NCBI RefSeq assembly: GCF_016495725.1
Contig: NZ_CP054705.1
Coordinates: 1,984,001-2,048,000, forward strand
DNA from: Salicibibacter cibarius
GTDB taxonomy: Bacteria; Bacillota; Bacilli; Bacillales; Marinococcaceae
Direction: 5' to 3'
DNA length: 64,000 bases
A program made the position numbers and the translations under genes. Positions 18,771 through 26,503 of this stretch are shown here, piece after piece (position 1 is the first letter of the stretch; every line of letters starts with the position of its first letter). The notes below the pieces were generated by a model that searched no databases, was not told the origin of the DNA, and saw nothing but the letters and a program-made list of their open reading frames with translations.

Positions 18771-18923
18771 TCAGAATGTATAAATTGTTCGGATGATAGT
18801 ATAAGAAAAGACTTTGATTTACGCCATCCTTGGCGATAAGTCAAGTTTTTCTAACGGAAAAAAGGTACATACTCTGCGAGAAAAAGCGAATGATAAAGAA
18901 TAAAACAGGTAGGGAGGTACGTC

Positions 18924-19463
18924 ATGTTGTTTAAATGTTTGGCTGCGGCTATTTTTCTTTTTGCTCCTTTGTGGCCGATGGATGTGGACCCCTTTCCGGG
19001 GGAACCCTTTATTATCGTTAACAAGTCTACGAATGAATTGGGTTGGATAGAGGATGGCGAATTGGACCACGTGTACGACGTTGCAACGGGAAAAGATGCA
19101 GATGACACGCCTGAGGGCATTTTTACGGTGATTGTGAAGGCGGAGCAACCTTATTATCGGGCGCAAGATATCGATGGCGGGGATCCAGATAACCCTCTCG
19201 GAAGCCGTTGGATCGGCTTTGATGCGGGCGACACCGACGGACGGACATATGGCGTGCACGGGACGAACGACAGCAGCACGATCGGCGAAAATGTTTCTTT
19301 AGGGTGCATTCGCATGCATAATGAAGAAGTGAACGGCCTTTATGATCAAGTGCCGATTGGAACAAAAATATGGATCGGAACAGAACCTGAACAAGAAATA
19401 GAAGATATAGCAAGAGAAAACGGAGTATTAAAAAACGAGAAAGGAATCCCTTTCTCGTTTTAA
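18924..19463 (+). CDS. L,D-transpeptidase (YkuD domain)
   Basis: Secreted or membrane-linked enzyme that makes 3-3 peptidoglycan cross-links or trims peptides. The 179-aa product has an N-terminal hydrophobic segment (residues 3-18) and the YkuD catalytic motif with H112 (YGVHGTND) and C128 (SLGCIRM). There is no LysM domain, unlike B. subtilis YkuD, so it is a short form. GGGAGG precedes ATG 18924. The 3' end overlaps the stop of the convergent 30-aa gene by 4 nt. Which cell-wall substrate it uses cannot be told from sequence. Confidence 0.9.
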   Translation: MLFKCLAAAIFLFAPLWPMDVDPFPGEPFIIVNKSTNELGWIEDGELDHVYDVATGKDADDTPEGIFTVIVKAEQPYYRAQDIDGGDPDNPLGSRWIGFDAGDTDGRTYGVHGTNDSSTIGENVSLGCIRMHNEEVNGLYDQVPIGTKIWIGTEPEQEIEDIARENGVLKNEKGIPFSF

Positions 19464-19552
19464 ATCATGGCGCCGAATCCGGCTAAAAAGGTGCCTACCA
19501 CCAACACAAAAATCATTACGAAAACAATTGTTTTTTGCAAATTGCGAGGCAT
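19460..19552 (-). CDS. 30-aa membrane peptide, Prli42/DUF4044-like
   Basis: MPRNLQKTIVFVMIFVLVVG followed by TFLAGFGAMI and a stop. It has a basic N-terminus and one membrane-spanning helix, the layout of the stressosome-associated miniprotein Prli42 family of Bacillales. A good GGAGGG ribosome-binding site lies 8 nt upstream of the ATG. The family match is by pattern and size only. The gene is convergent with the L,D-transpeptidase gene, sharing its last bases. Confidence 0.65.
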   Translation of the reverse strand: MPRNLQKTIVFVMIFVLVVGTFLAGFGAMI

Positions 19553-19744
19553 TGTTTTATCCCTCCAACGTACATATTCTGTTACTCATATTTTACGAGT
19601 TTTTGACGATTTACTCAAGTCCCGAATATGGCAAAAGCCAAGCCCTTTCCCATCAAGATATGATAAAATGAAAGCAATCATACATATTTCGTTTGAAGCT
19701 GGCCCTATCCTGCGTCATAATGATTAAAACAAGGGGGACGACCA

Positions 19745-20197
19745 TTGGACATTGAACATCTCGGGAAAACGGAAACTTCTTCGCGCATGATGAGGAGATC
19801 TATGACCGCGCCCTCGAATCAAGGGCTTCGGTCTCAGTCGTTTCAAGACATCATGAACCATCAGCGTCAATCTGTTAACGCTGATCGGTTGCAAGCCGCG
19901 ATGAACACCATTGAAGACCAAGGGAAAATGTTGGCGGAGTTCCGGACCGCCAAAGAGTTACGTGAATATAAAAAACTAATCAGAAACTTTATGGATGATG
20001 TCGTCCGAAATGGATTGCAAATCGAAGACAGGCGCAGCTTCAATCGACGAGGAACAAACGCTTGCAGAATCGTTACGGAAGTCGATGAAAAACTGATGAG
20101 ACTAACCGAAGACATGATTGAAAATGAAGCCGTCCATTTGGACATTCTGGCGCACGTCGATGAAATTCGTGGACTATTATTGAATTTATATAGGTAA
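19745..20197 (+). CDS. yaaR: YaaR family protein (DUF327)
   Basis: A 150-aa soluble helical protein of the DUF327/YaaR group; function unknown. Recognisable stretches are SFQDIMNHQRQSVNADRLQ, AKELREYKKLIRNFMDDVV and LDILAHVDEIRGLLLNLYR. It starts at TTG 19745 behind GGGGGA. The next gene (phosphatase) follows after 13 nt, so they are probably co-transcribed. In B. subtilis yaaR sits near holB at another locus, so the context here differs. Confidence 0.85.
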   Translation: MDIEHLGKTETSSRMMRRSMTAPSNQGLRSQSFQDIMNHQRQSVNADRLQAAMNTIEDQGKMLAEFRTAKELREYKKLIRNFMDDVVRNGLQIEDRRSFNRRGTNACRIVTEVDEKLMRLTEDMIENEAVHLDILAHVDEIRGLLLNLYR

Positions 20198-20210
20198 AGA
20201 GGTGTTGGAA

Positions 20211-20675
20211 ATGCTTCGTGTTTTATTTGTCTGTTTAGGAAATATTTGCCGTTCGCCAATGGCGGAAGCAATTTTACGAAAAAAAGCAGCCGATCGCGGT
20301 TTGGGCGAGCAGCTTCATGTTGAATCGGCGGGGACGGGACACTGGCATGTTGGGCAGCCTCCCCACGAGGAGACGATGAACATTCTCACTAAAAATGAGA
20401 TTGATGCAAGCGGATTGATCGCGCGACAGGTCGTCAAAGAGGACTTGGACAGTTTTGACATTGTTGTGGCATTGGATGCTGAAAATCTTGGGTTTTTACA
20501 AACATTGCGGAAACAAACGCAAAAGGTAGAAATCGTCCGCCTTCTTGATTACTCCGAGCGGGAGGAGAGCGATGTGCCTGATCCATATTTCACCGGCAAC
20601 TTTCAAGAAGTGTATGACATGGTCGATGAAGCTTGCGAAACGCTTCTCGAAGAGGTAGAAAACGAATGGCTGTGA
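20211..20675 (+). CDS. low-molecular-weight protein tyrosine phosphatase
   Basis: 154-aa LMW-PTP with the P-loop CLGNICRS at residues 8-15 and the catalytic aspartate in VPDPYF near 124. B. subtilis homologues are YfkJ and YwlE (an arginine phosphatase). The residue after CLGN is isoleucine (YwlE has threonine), so I favour tyrosine specificity, with low certainty. ATG 20211 follows AGAGGTG. Overlaps the kinase gene downstream by 10 bp. Confidence 0.92.
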   Translation: MLRVLFVCLGNICRSPMAEAILRKKAADRGLGEQLHVESAGTGHWHVGQPPHEETMNILTKNEIDASGLIARQVVKEDLDSFDIVVALDAENLGFLQTLRKQTQKVEIVRLLDYSEREESDVPDPYFTGNFQEVYDMVDEACETLLEEVENEWL

Positions 20676-21514
20676 TTCCCGTGAATGTGTTAAAGGCAGC
20701 AGGAATCGATGAAAATGCATCAACCATGGCGATGAGTGGTGGCGATATTAATCAAACGTTTCAAATCCGTTCCAAAAACCGCCACTATTTTTTAAAATAC
20801 CATGAAAATCCTCCATCCCGTTTTTTTCAAAAGGAGGCGAGACAGCTTTCCATTCTCGGAAATACCGACGGGGTGAATGTGCCGGAAGTTGTTCGCTTTG
20901 GCGGCCATTACTTGTTGTTGGCATGGGTCGAAGAAAACCCTGCGCCGCGAACAGAAGAACAACTCGGGGAACTCATTGCCGATTTGCACAATGAAAAAGG
21001 GGAATGTTTCGGTTTTGATGAAGACAATTTCATAGGCACCTTGCCGCAGTGCAATGTCATGATGGAGCGGTGGATTGATTTTTACAAAAATTATCGGTTG
21101 CTTCCGCAATTGGATGAAGCAGACAAACGGGGACACTTGCCGAAAGAACGGAAGAAAAGAGCCCATAAACTTGTGGAAAATCTTCATCAATGGTTGTCTG
21201 AGCCGGCATATCCAGCCCTTTTGCATGGGGATTTATGGGCAGGGAATTGGCTCGCGGGACCAGATGGAGCCCCATACATCATTGATCCGGCCATTTCTTA
21301 TGGAGACCCGGCGTTTGATCGAGCGATGATGGCACTTTTTGGTGGCTTTTCGGCAAGAACGATGGACAGCTACCACGAAAAAATAAAACGGGAAGAACAA
21401 GAAGAGGAAATCGTACCGATTTATCAATTGTATTTCTTGTTGGCCCATTTAAATATGTTTGGAGAAATGTATGGGGGCGGTGTGGACCGTATACTGAAAA
21501 GGTATGTTGGGTGA
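20666..21514 (+). CDS. fructosamine kinase family protein
   Basis: Aminoglycoside-phosphotransferase-fold kinase that phosphorylates sugar adducts on proteins or free ketoamines, a step in protein deglycation. The 282-aa product has the catalytic motif LLHGDLWAGNW near 190 and the metal-binding IIDPAISYGDP near 209. ATG 20666 overlaps the phosphatase gene by 10 bp, with AGAGGTAG upstream. The coupling of a small phosphatase with this kinase suggests a shared transcript. The IscB locus begins about 45 nt after the stop, and the C-terminus RYVG looks complete. Confidence 0.9.
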   Translation: MAVIPVNVLKAAGIDENASTMAMSGGDINQTFQIRSKNRHYFLKYHENPPSRFFQKEARQLSILGNTDGVNVPEVVRFGGHYLLLAWVEENPAPRTEEQLGELIADLHNEKGECFGFDEDNFIGTLPQCNVMMERWIDFYKNYRLLPQLDEADKRGHLPKERKKRAHKLVENLHQWLSEPAYPALLHGDLWAGNWLAGPDGAPYIIDPAISYGDPAFDRAMMALFGGFSARTMDSYHEKIKREEQEEEIVPIYQLYFLLAHLNMFGEMYGGGVDRILKRYVG

Positions 21515-21558
21515 ACGATAACGCCGGCAGAAGATACAGTTGCCGAAGTGATTCGTGT

Positions 21559-21804
21559 GGGCAAATAGCGTCAATAACCCCCACCAATTCGTAGAATTGG
21601 AAGGGGCTTGAAAAGCCTTTATTGACTAGCCTAAGTCTTAACTGACTACGTTATCGGCCATGAAGAAACCTATGGATGATTCCCTAGTCCGTAGCTCTTT
21701 CGTGGCACTGTAAACATCTCTGAGGGGTAGGAGACGTCAACCACATCGCGAAGGGTCGATAACATTGGCGAAGGGAAACCACTCCTAGAAAGGAGGAACA
21801 CTTC
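21559..21804 (+). ncRNA. putative omega-RNA of the IscB locus
   Basis: The 246 nt before iscB are rich in nested stems: GGCAAATAG...CTAGCC enclosing TCAATAA...TTATTGA, CCCC...GGGG and CCAATTC-GTA-GAATTGG, then GGCTTGAAAAGCC. Further on, GTTATCG (about 21650) can pair at long range with CGATAAC (about 21757). Known IscB omega-RNAs lie directly 5' of and run into the iscB ORF, with the guide at the 5' end. The guide would then come from about 21543-21558, just inside the kinase flank. The exact 5' end is inferred. Confidence 0.75.
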
Positions 21805-23051
21805 ATGTTAGTGTTCGTAAAAAATAGGCATGGCGAGTCACTAATGCCGTGCAAACCGCAAAAAGCAAGGCGATTACTGAAACAAAAGAAAGCTAAAATC
21901 GTATCTTATGAACCCTTTACGATCCAGCTATTATATGGATCAAGTGGCTACAAGCAAAATGTGAATATAGGCGTTGATTTGGGCGCGAAGGATACAGGCG
22001 TTGCGATCACTAGCGAGGATAAAGTGCTTGCAAAAGGTGACATCGAAACCCGCCAAGACGTGAAAAATTTGTTGAATACAAGACGAGCGTATAGGCAATC
22101 AAGGCGTCATCGTAAGACACGCTATCGAAAACGCCCCGACGGATGGCTACCACCGAGTATCGAAAGTCGGATTCAAAACACATTCAGATGGATCGATAAA
22201 TTCTGTTCCCTTGTGCCGAATCCAACATTAACAATCGAAGTTGGCAAATTCGATCCTCACAAGATGATCAATCCTGACATTCTAGGGATCGATTATCAAA
22301 AAGGACAAACACCTATGGCTACTATGATGTGCGGTATTTTGTGTTTGCCAGAGACAACTATACGTGCCAAGTTTGCAAGAAACAAAGCAAGATACTGAAT
22401 ACCCATCATATTGTCTATCGTTCTCATGGTGGTAGTGATCGTGCGGATAATCTCATTACTGTTTGTACCGATTGTCATACGCATGAGAATCATAAAAAAG
22501 GGAAAATCCTTTGGGAGTGGATGATGGAGGGCAAAAAGCTACCTAGCTATAAAGAAGGTACGTTCATGAATGTGTTTCGCAGGAGAGTGTTTGATAAATA
22601 TTCGGATGCAAATATCACCTATGGTTCCGTTACGACACCTAAACGTAAAGCATTAGGGTTAGATAAAACCCATTATAACGACGCGATAGCGATCAGTGGG
22701 ATAGATAAGATTGATTATGACACCCATTCCATCTTCAAGATCAAGCAGTTTCGCAAAAAGAAACGATCTTTACATGAAGCAACAGCACGAAAAGGAAGAA
22801 AATGCAAAAATATAATCAGCCAGCGAAATGTAAAGAACAAACCGTATCTAAAGGGATTTTATCTCAATGACAAAGTGATGTTTCAAGGGAAAGTGGGATG
22901 GATCTCGGGTTTCAATGGTACAAGCATGGCCTTTGTCAAAAACATCGAAGACCAGTATCTTACAAACCCAGATAAAAGTTACAAACAAGTTCCACTAAAA
23001 GAACTCACGTTTATCAAACACACAAACAATTGGCAATTCCTCCCCCACTAA
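21805..23051 (+). pseudogene. iscB: IscB RNA-guided HNH/RuvC nuclease, one frameshift
   Basis: Ancestor-type relative of Cas9 from IS200/IS605-like elements. Frame 1 (21805-22311) carries the N-terminal PLMP-type domain (SLMPCKPQKARRLL), RuvC-I with D58 (GVDLGAKDTG), an arginine-rich bridge helix (about 93-115) and RuvC-II with E145 (TIEVGKFD). Frame 3 continues with FARDNYTCQVCKKQ, the HNH motif LNTHHIVYRSHGG and CTDCH, RuvC-III HYNDAIAISG and a C-terminal beta-rich domain. One missing base near 22311-22313 (GGACAAACACCTATGG) separates them; a typical product would be about 415 aa. All catalytic residues survive, so the shift may be recent, a sequencing error, or bypassed. AAGGAGG precedes the ATG. 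No TnpA is adjacent. Confidence 0.92.
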
Positions 23052-23127
23052 ATCACAGATTTTGAAGGGGAATCCTTGCCGAAACCCTTGTTGAAAATGC
23101 CTTTCTCGATTCGATAAAGTAAGGGTA

Positions 23128-23949
23128 TCAAATGACGGTCGGATCAAGGAAGAAGATGACAACGAAGCCAATGATAAAGCAATAGATGGCAAAATAATAT
23201 AATTTACTTTTTTCCAACCACTGAATCAACCATTTGATGCCAATAAGCGAGAAAACAAATGTGACGATGAACGAGAGGATGAGCGCGGCGACATTACCTT
23301 CCGCAAAACTGCCCTGAAAAATATCCCCGATCGCGAGGAGCGAGGACCCGGCGATGACTGGAATAGCCAATAGGAAGGAAAAACGAACGGCTGTTTTTCG
23401 TTCAACCCCCACCGCGAGCGCCGTGATTAACGTTGATCCTGATCGCGAAATCCCCGGGATGACAGCAAGTGTTTGTGCAAGGCCGATAATGACAGCATCC
23501 ATCAGCTTCATCTCGTTTACCGAACGCGTATAACGATAATGGATATTTTCAATGATTAATAGGAAAATGCCGGTTAAAAGTAAAGCCCCGCCGATAACGA
23601 GCGGTGTTTTTAAAAATGCTTCCGCATAATCTTCCAGGATAAACCCGAGCACACCGGTAATTACGGTGGCCACAAGCAAGTATACACCGAATAGGAAAGA
23701 AGCGCGTTCATTCGTGTCTTTTTGCAATAGAAATCGGAAGAATCCGCGGATGATAGCGACCACGTCATGGCGGAAAAAAAGCAGTAACGCCAGTACAGAG
23801 GCAACATGTAAAATAATTTCAAACGTGAGCCCTTCAAAATTCGTCCCGAACAACCATTGCAAAATGACGATATGGGCGGTGCTGGAAATCGGCAAAAATT
23901 CAGTGAGCCCTTGGACAATGCCAAAGATGATTGCTTCAATAATACTCAT
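23128..23949 (-). CDS. uppP: undecaprenyl-diphosphatase UppP/BacA
   Basis: Integral membrane phosphatase that recycles undecaprenyl diphosphate for cell-wall synthesis and gives bacitracin tolerance. The 273-aa product has the two BacA motifs GLTEFLPISSTAH near residue 13 and PGISRSGST near 160, and about eight hydrophobic segments. I chose ATG 23949 (MSIIEAIIFG) after GAAAGGAG rather than the longer TTG frame at 23970. Divergent from the thioredoxin gene, with a 48-nt shared promoter region. Confidence 0.95.
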   Translation of the reverse strand: MSIIEAIIFGIVQGLTEFLPISSTAHIVILQWLFGTNFEGLTFEIILHVASVLALLLFFRHDVVAIIRGFFRFLLQKDTNERASFLFGVYLLVATVITGVLGFILEDYAEAFLKTPLVIGGALLLTGIFLLIIENIHYRYTRSVNEMKLMDAVIIGLAQTLAVIPGISRSGSTLITALAVGVERKTAVRFSFLLAIPVIAGSSLLAIGDIFQGSFAEGNVAALILSFIVTFVFSLIGIKWLIQWLEKSKLYYFAIYCFIIGFVVIFFLDPTVI

Positions 23950-23997
23950 AAAGAGAAAGACTCCTTTCAAAATGCAACGGATAGGGTGGAAATAGTG

Positions 23998-24519
23998 ATG
24001 AAAAAATGGATCAGCGCTTTAGTAGTTTTCATTGCCGTCATCATCATAGGGACGATTGTCTATAAAAATGTAACCTCCCCGCCGGTCGGTGTCAATCAGG
24101 GGGAACAAGCTCCCGGGTTTGAATTGCCCGATGTAGATGGCGAAAACATGAGCTTGTCTGACTTTGAGGGTGATTTTGTTGTTTTGAATCTATGGGCTTC
24201 GTGGTGCGAGCCTTGCATACGTGAGTTTCCCGTCCTTGATCAAGTGCATGAAACGTACGAAAGCGACGGCGTGAATGTCGTTGCCGTTAATATGACGACG
24301 ACAGAGCGAAGGCCGGAAGATGCGATAGAATTTTTAGATGAAAACCCTGTTACGATGCCGATCGTATTTGATGAAGACGGGGAATTTGCTGATGACTACC
24401 CGCCGACGGATGGAATGCCGACCACATATTTTATTAATGAAGATGGGATTATTGTCGACATCGTCGTCGGAGAGGTTACCGAAGAGATGCTTGAAGAAAG
24501 GCTGCAACCATTTGTATGA
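23998..24519 (+). CDS. membrane-anchored thiol-disulfide oxidoreductase, ResA-like
   Basis: 173-aa thioredoxin-fold protein with an uncleaved N-terminal membrane anchor (residues 5-22) and CXXC at C70-C73 in WASWCEPC, the same CEPC as B. subtilis ResA, plus cis-proline in GMPTTYF. ResA reduces apocytochrome c cysteines for heme attachment; StoA-type proteins act in spore cortex synthesis. Here no resA lies between rluB and resB, so this gene is the natural candidate for ResA at a moved position (inference). The preceding GGGTGG is a plausible ribosome-binding site. Confidence 0.88.
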   Translation: MKKWISALVVFIAVIIIGTIVYKNVTSPPVGVNQGEQAPGFELPDVDGENMSLSDFEGDFVVLNLWASWCEPCIREFPVLDQVHETYESDGVNVVAVNMTTTERRPEDAIEFLDENPVTMPIVFDEDGEFADDYPPTDGMPTTYFINEDGIIVDIVVGEVTEEMLEERLQPFV

Positions 24520-24540
24520 CGAGTGAATCGTTCCCTTCAT

Positions 24541-24663
24541 CTACTTTTCACGGGTCCACTCGCGTACACGTTCGTATTGCTTGCGATAGGCCTTTAACAG
24601 ATGCAGCACTTGCCAAGCTTTTCCTTGAATAACGACTTTATCGGGTGATTTGTATATTTTCAT
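24541..24663 (-). CDS. mciZ: MciZ, FtsZ-inhibiting peptide
   Basis: A 40-codon gene reading MKIYKSPDKVVIQGKAWQVL, then HLLKAYRKQYERVREWTREK. Size, the MK-x2-x-x-P-x-x-VV-x-x-GKAW signature and the C-terminal ERVREW compare closely with B. subtilis MciZ as I remember it. MciZ binds the FtsZ C-domain and blocks Z-ring assembly in the mother cell during sporulation. AGGGAG precedes the ATG by 7 nt. It lies next to and divergent from nudF, as expected from the B. subtilis neighbourhood. A MITE is inserted 64 nt upstream of its start. Confidence 0.88.
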   Translation of the reverse strand: MKIYKSPDKVVIQGKAWQVLHLLKAYRKQYERVREWTREK

Positions 24664-24727
24664 GGAAGCACTCCCTATTCACTTCGTGTGATACTGTTCT
24701 ATGTTTACAAGCCCATATTTATACATA

Positions 24728-25001
24728 GGGACTGCTGAATAACGGAAAAAGATTGACACATAAGCATTTTCCGTTGATGTTGTCAAAACTAGATGCAAGG
24801 AAATCTATCCTAAAAGCAGAAAACCCTTGCACTTCTGGAACATACGAAGGGGTGACGCTGCAATGGCGAGACTCCAGCGGAAAAACGGACGCGTCAAGAC
24901 CCCGCAGCACCGGTTTTGCGGACCGTTCGTCCGCGAAAAAGCGAAGCCATGGAAGCAGCATCCCGGCTTCAGCTGATATATGTAAGTTGTTCAGCAATCC
25001 C
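24728..25001 (+). mobile_element. MITE, copy 2 (274 bp), in the nudF leader
   Basis: Ends GGGACTGCTGAA/TTCAGCAATCCC with 6-bp direct repeats TACATA at 24722-24727 and 25002-25007. Nearly identical to copy 1. Inserted between divergent mciZ and nudF, directly before the nudF AGGAGG. An open frame runs from inside the MITE (24753) through into nudF. Confidence 0.85.
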
Positions 25002-25019
25002 TACATAGGAGGCAAATCA

Positions 25020-25550
25020 ATGTCCGCGCACGACGAACCAACTCTAAATAAAAAAAACATCTATACTGGAAAAATCATTGATGTACAGCTGCATGAAGTG
25101 GAGCTTCCCGATGGGAAGACGAGTACGCGTGAGGTGGTGAAACACCCGGGAGCGGTAGCCGTCATTGGTCTAACAGACGAGGAGAAAATACCGCTCGTCC
25201 GCCAGTTTCGGAAAGCACCGGAAGAAATGTTGTTGGAGATTCCTGCCGGGAAAAGAGAAAAAGGCGAAGAACCGATAACAACGGCCGTGCGTGAATTGCA
25301 AGAAGAAACGGGATATAAAGCTGCTCATTTACATGAAATTGCCCAATTTTACACATCACCGGGCTTCGCGGATGAACTGATCAGTGTCTTTTTGGCGACC
25401 GGCTTACAAGCGGGCCCCTCGCAGACGGAAGCGGATGAATTTTTGAGTGTGGAAGAATGGACGTTATCCGATGCGCGCGCTGCTTTACGGGAAAGAAGAC
25501 TACGCGATGCGAAAACGGCTTTCGCGATTCAGGCGTTGCTGCTTCGTTGA
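25020..25550 (+). CDS. nudF: ADP-ribose pyrophosphatase (Nudix)
   Basis: Hydrolyses ADP-ribose to AMP and ribose 5-phosphate. The 176-aa protein carries the Nudix box from GKREKGEE to RELQEETGY near residues 80-102. ATG 25020 is preferred because AGGAGG lies 8 nt upstream, immediately after the MITE duplication. The open frame upstream of it is MITE sequence. Any native promoter is now separated from the gene by 274 bp of MITE, so expression may depend on the insertion. Confidence 0.93.
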   Translation: MSAHDEPTLNKKNIYTGKIIDVQLHEVELPDGKTSTREVVKHPGAVAVIGLTDEEKIPLVRQFRKAPEEMLLEIPAGKREKGEEPITTAVRELQEETGYKAAHLHEIAQFYTSPGFADELISVFLATGLQAGPSQTEADEFLSVEEWTLSDARAALRERRLRDAKTAFAIQALLLR

Positions 25551-25574
25551 TTCGTTTCTATCAGCGATTTTAGA

Positions 25575-25668
25575 AAACTCGGTTTCCCCCCAAGCTTTTA
25601 TGGCGAAAGTCTTAGCCCAACTTATGTAGGTGAAAAAGTTGATTTATGCTTTCCTACCTATTAAAAAA
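25575..25668 (-). repeat. dispersed multi-hairpin element, copy 4 (inverted)
   Basis: Reads GAAAACTCGG...CCAAGCTTTTATGGCGAAAGTC, then CCCAACTTATGTAGGTGAAAAAG, the reverse complement of the plus-strand copies. It is diverged at several positions. It lies between nudF and spoIIM. Confidence 0.75.
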
Positions 25669-25744
25669 AATCTAGCATTAAACATATCAAACGTTCTTCT
25701 CTCATAGGTTGTATTAACGGGACAAGCGTGAGGGAGGAATTGTC

Positions 25745-26398
25745 GTGGATGTTAAGCCGTTCATCGAGCGTCAAATCAGTTTACACGTTCAAGAACATCG
25801 TTCTTTATATATTTTCTCATCGGTGCTTTTATTTACCGGCATTATTTTTGGTGCAATTGTCGTCAACAGCCTGAGCTTTTCGCAAAAACAAGATTTGTTC
25901 ACCTATCTTCAGCAATTTTTCGGACAGGTCAGCCAAGGGCAGTTTTCAAGCGGAAGCGCTTTGTTGTGGCAAAGCTTTAGCTTTTATGCCAAGTATATAG
26001 GGCTTATGTTTATTCTCGGGCTATCCGTGATTGGTTCTCCGTTGATTTTATTGTTACTTTTTCTGAAAGGACTCACGATCGGATTTACCGTCGGCTTTCT
26101 CGTTTATCAATTGGGCGTGACCGGATTTTCATTGTCCTTGGTGTCCGTTCTTCCGCAAAATTTGCTCATCGTGCCGGTCATGATTATCGTTTGCGTTTTA
26201 TCCGTCGCCTTTTCATTGCGCTTGATTCGCCAACAGTTCGTAAAAGTCGCTCACCCGGAACCGATTTTTCCTGTTTTCATCCGTATATGTTTGGTGATGC
26301 TTCTTTTGCTTGGTGTTGCTTTCATTGCTTCCCTTATTGAAGCGTTTCTGTCCCCTGTGTTATTGGAGTTGGTCGCCGAGTGGCATATGAACAGATAG
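25745..26398 (+). CDS. spoIIM: stage II sporulation protein M
   Basis: Mother-cell membrane protein that forms the SpoIIDMP complex with SpoIID and SpoIIP, driving septal peptidoglycan removal and engulfment. 217 aa with five hydrophobic segments (about 20-40, 80-100, 108-130, 135-160 and 180-205), the usual SpoIIM layout. Starts at GTG 25745 behind GGGAGG. The nudF-spoIIM-fur order is that of B. subtilis. Confidence 0.92.
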   Translation: MDVKPFIERQISLHVQEHRSLYIFSSVLLFTGIIFGAIVVNSLSFSQKQDLFTYLQQFFGQVSQGQFSSGSALLWQSFSFYAKYIGLMFILGLSVIGSPLILLLLFLKGLTIGFTVGFLVYQLGVTGFSLSLVSVLPQNLLIVPVMIIVCVLSVAFSLRLIRQQFVKVAHPEPIFPVFIRICLVMLLLLGVAFIASLIEAFLSPVLLELVAEWHMNR

Positions 26399-26403
26399 TT
26401 TCA

Positions 26404-26418
26404 TTATAATAATTATTA
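26404..26418 (+). promoter_or_regulatory. PerR-type box upstream of fur
   Basis: TTATAATAATTATTA agrees with the PerR consensus TTATAAT-N-ATTATAA at all but one base of the 7-1-7 palindrome. In B. subtilis fur is under PerR control, so peroxide-responsive expression is likely. Confidence 0.65.
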
Positions 26419-26426
26419 TTTACGAA

Positions 26427-26441
26427 TGATAATGATTATTG
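26427..26441 (+). promoter_or_regulatory. Fur-type box upstream of fur
   Basis: TGATAATGATTATTG is a near-perfect 7-1-7 Fur box (TGATAAT-N-ATTATCA), abutting the -35 element. It suggests autoregulation in addition to PerR. Confidence 0.65.
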
Positions 26442-26442
26442 A

Positions 26443-26471
26443 TTGACACCATACGGAGACGATTTTATAAT
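26443..26471 (+). promoter_or_regulatory. sigma-A promoter of fur
   Basis: TTGACA (26443-26448), a 17-nt spacer, TATAAT (26466-26471). Confidence 0.85.
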
Positions 26472-26503
26472 AAGTATACGCCTCAAAAGGGAGGATGAAA
26501 CGG

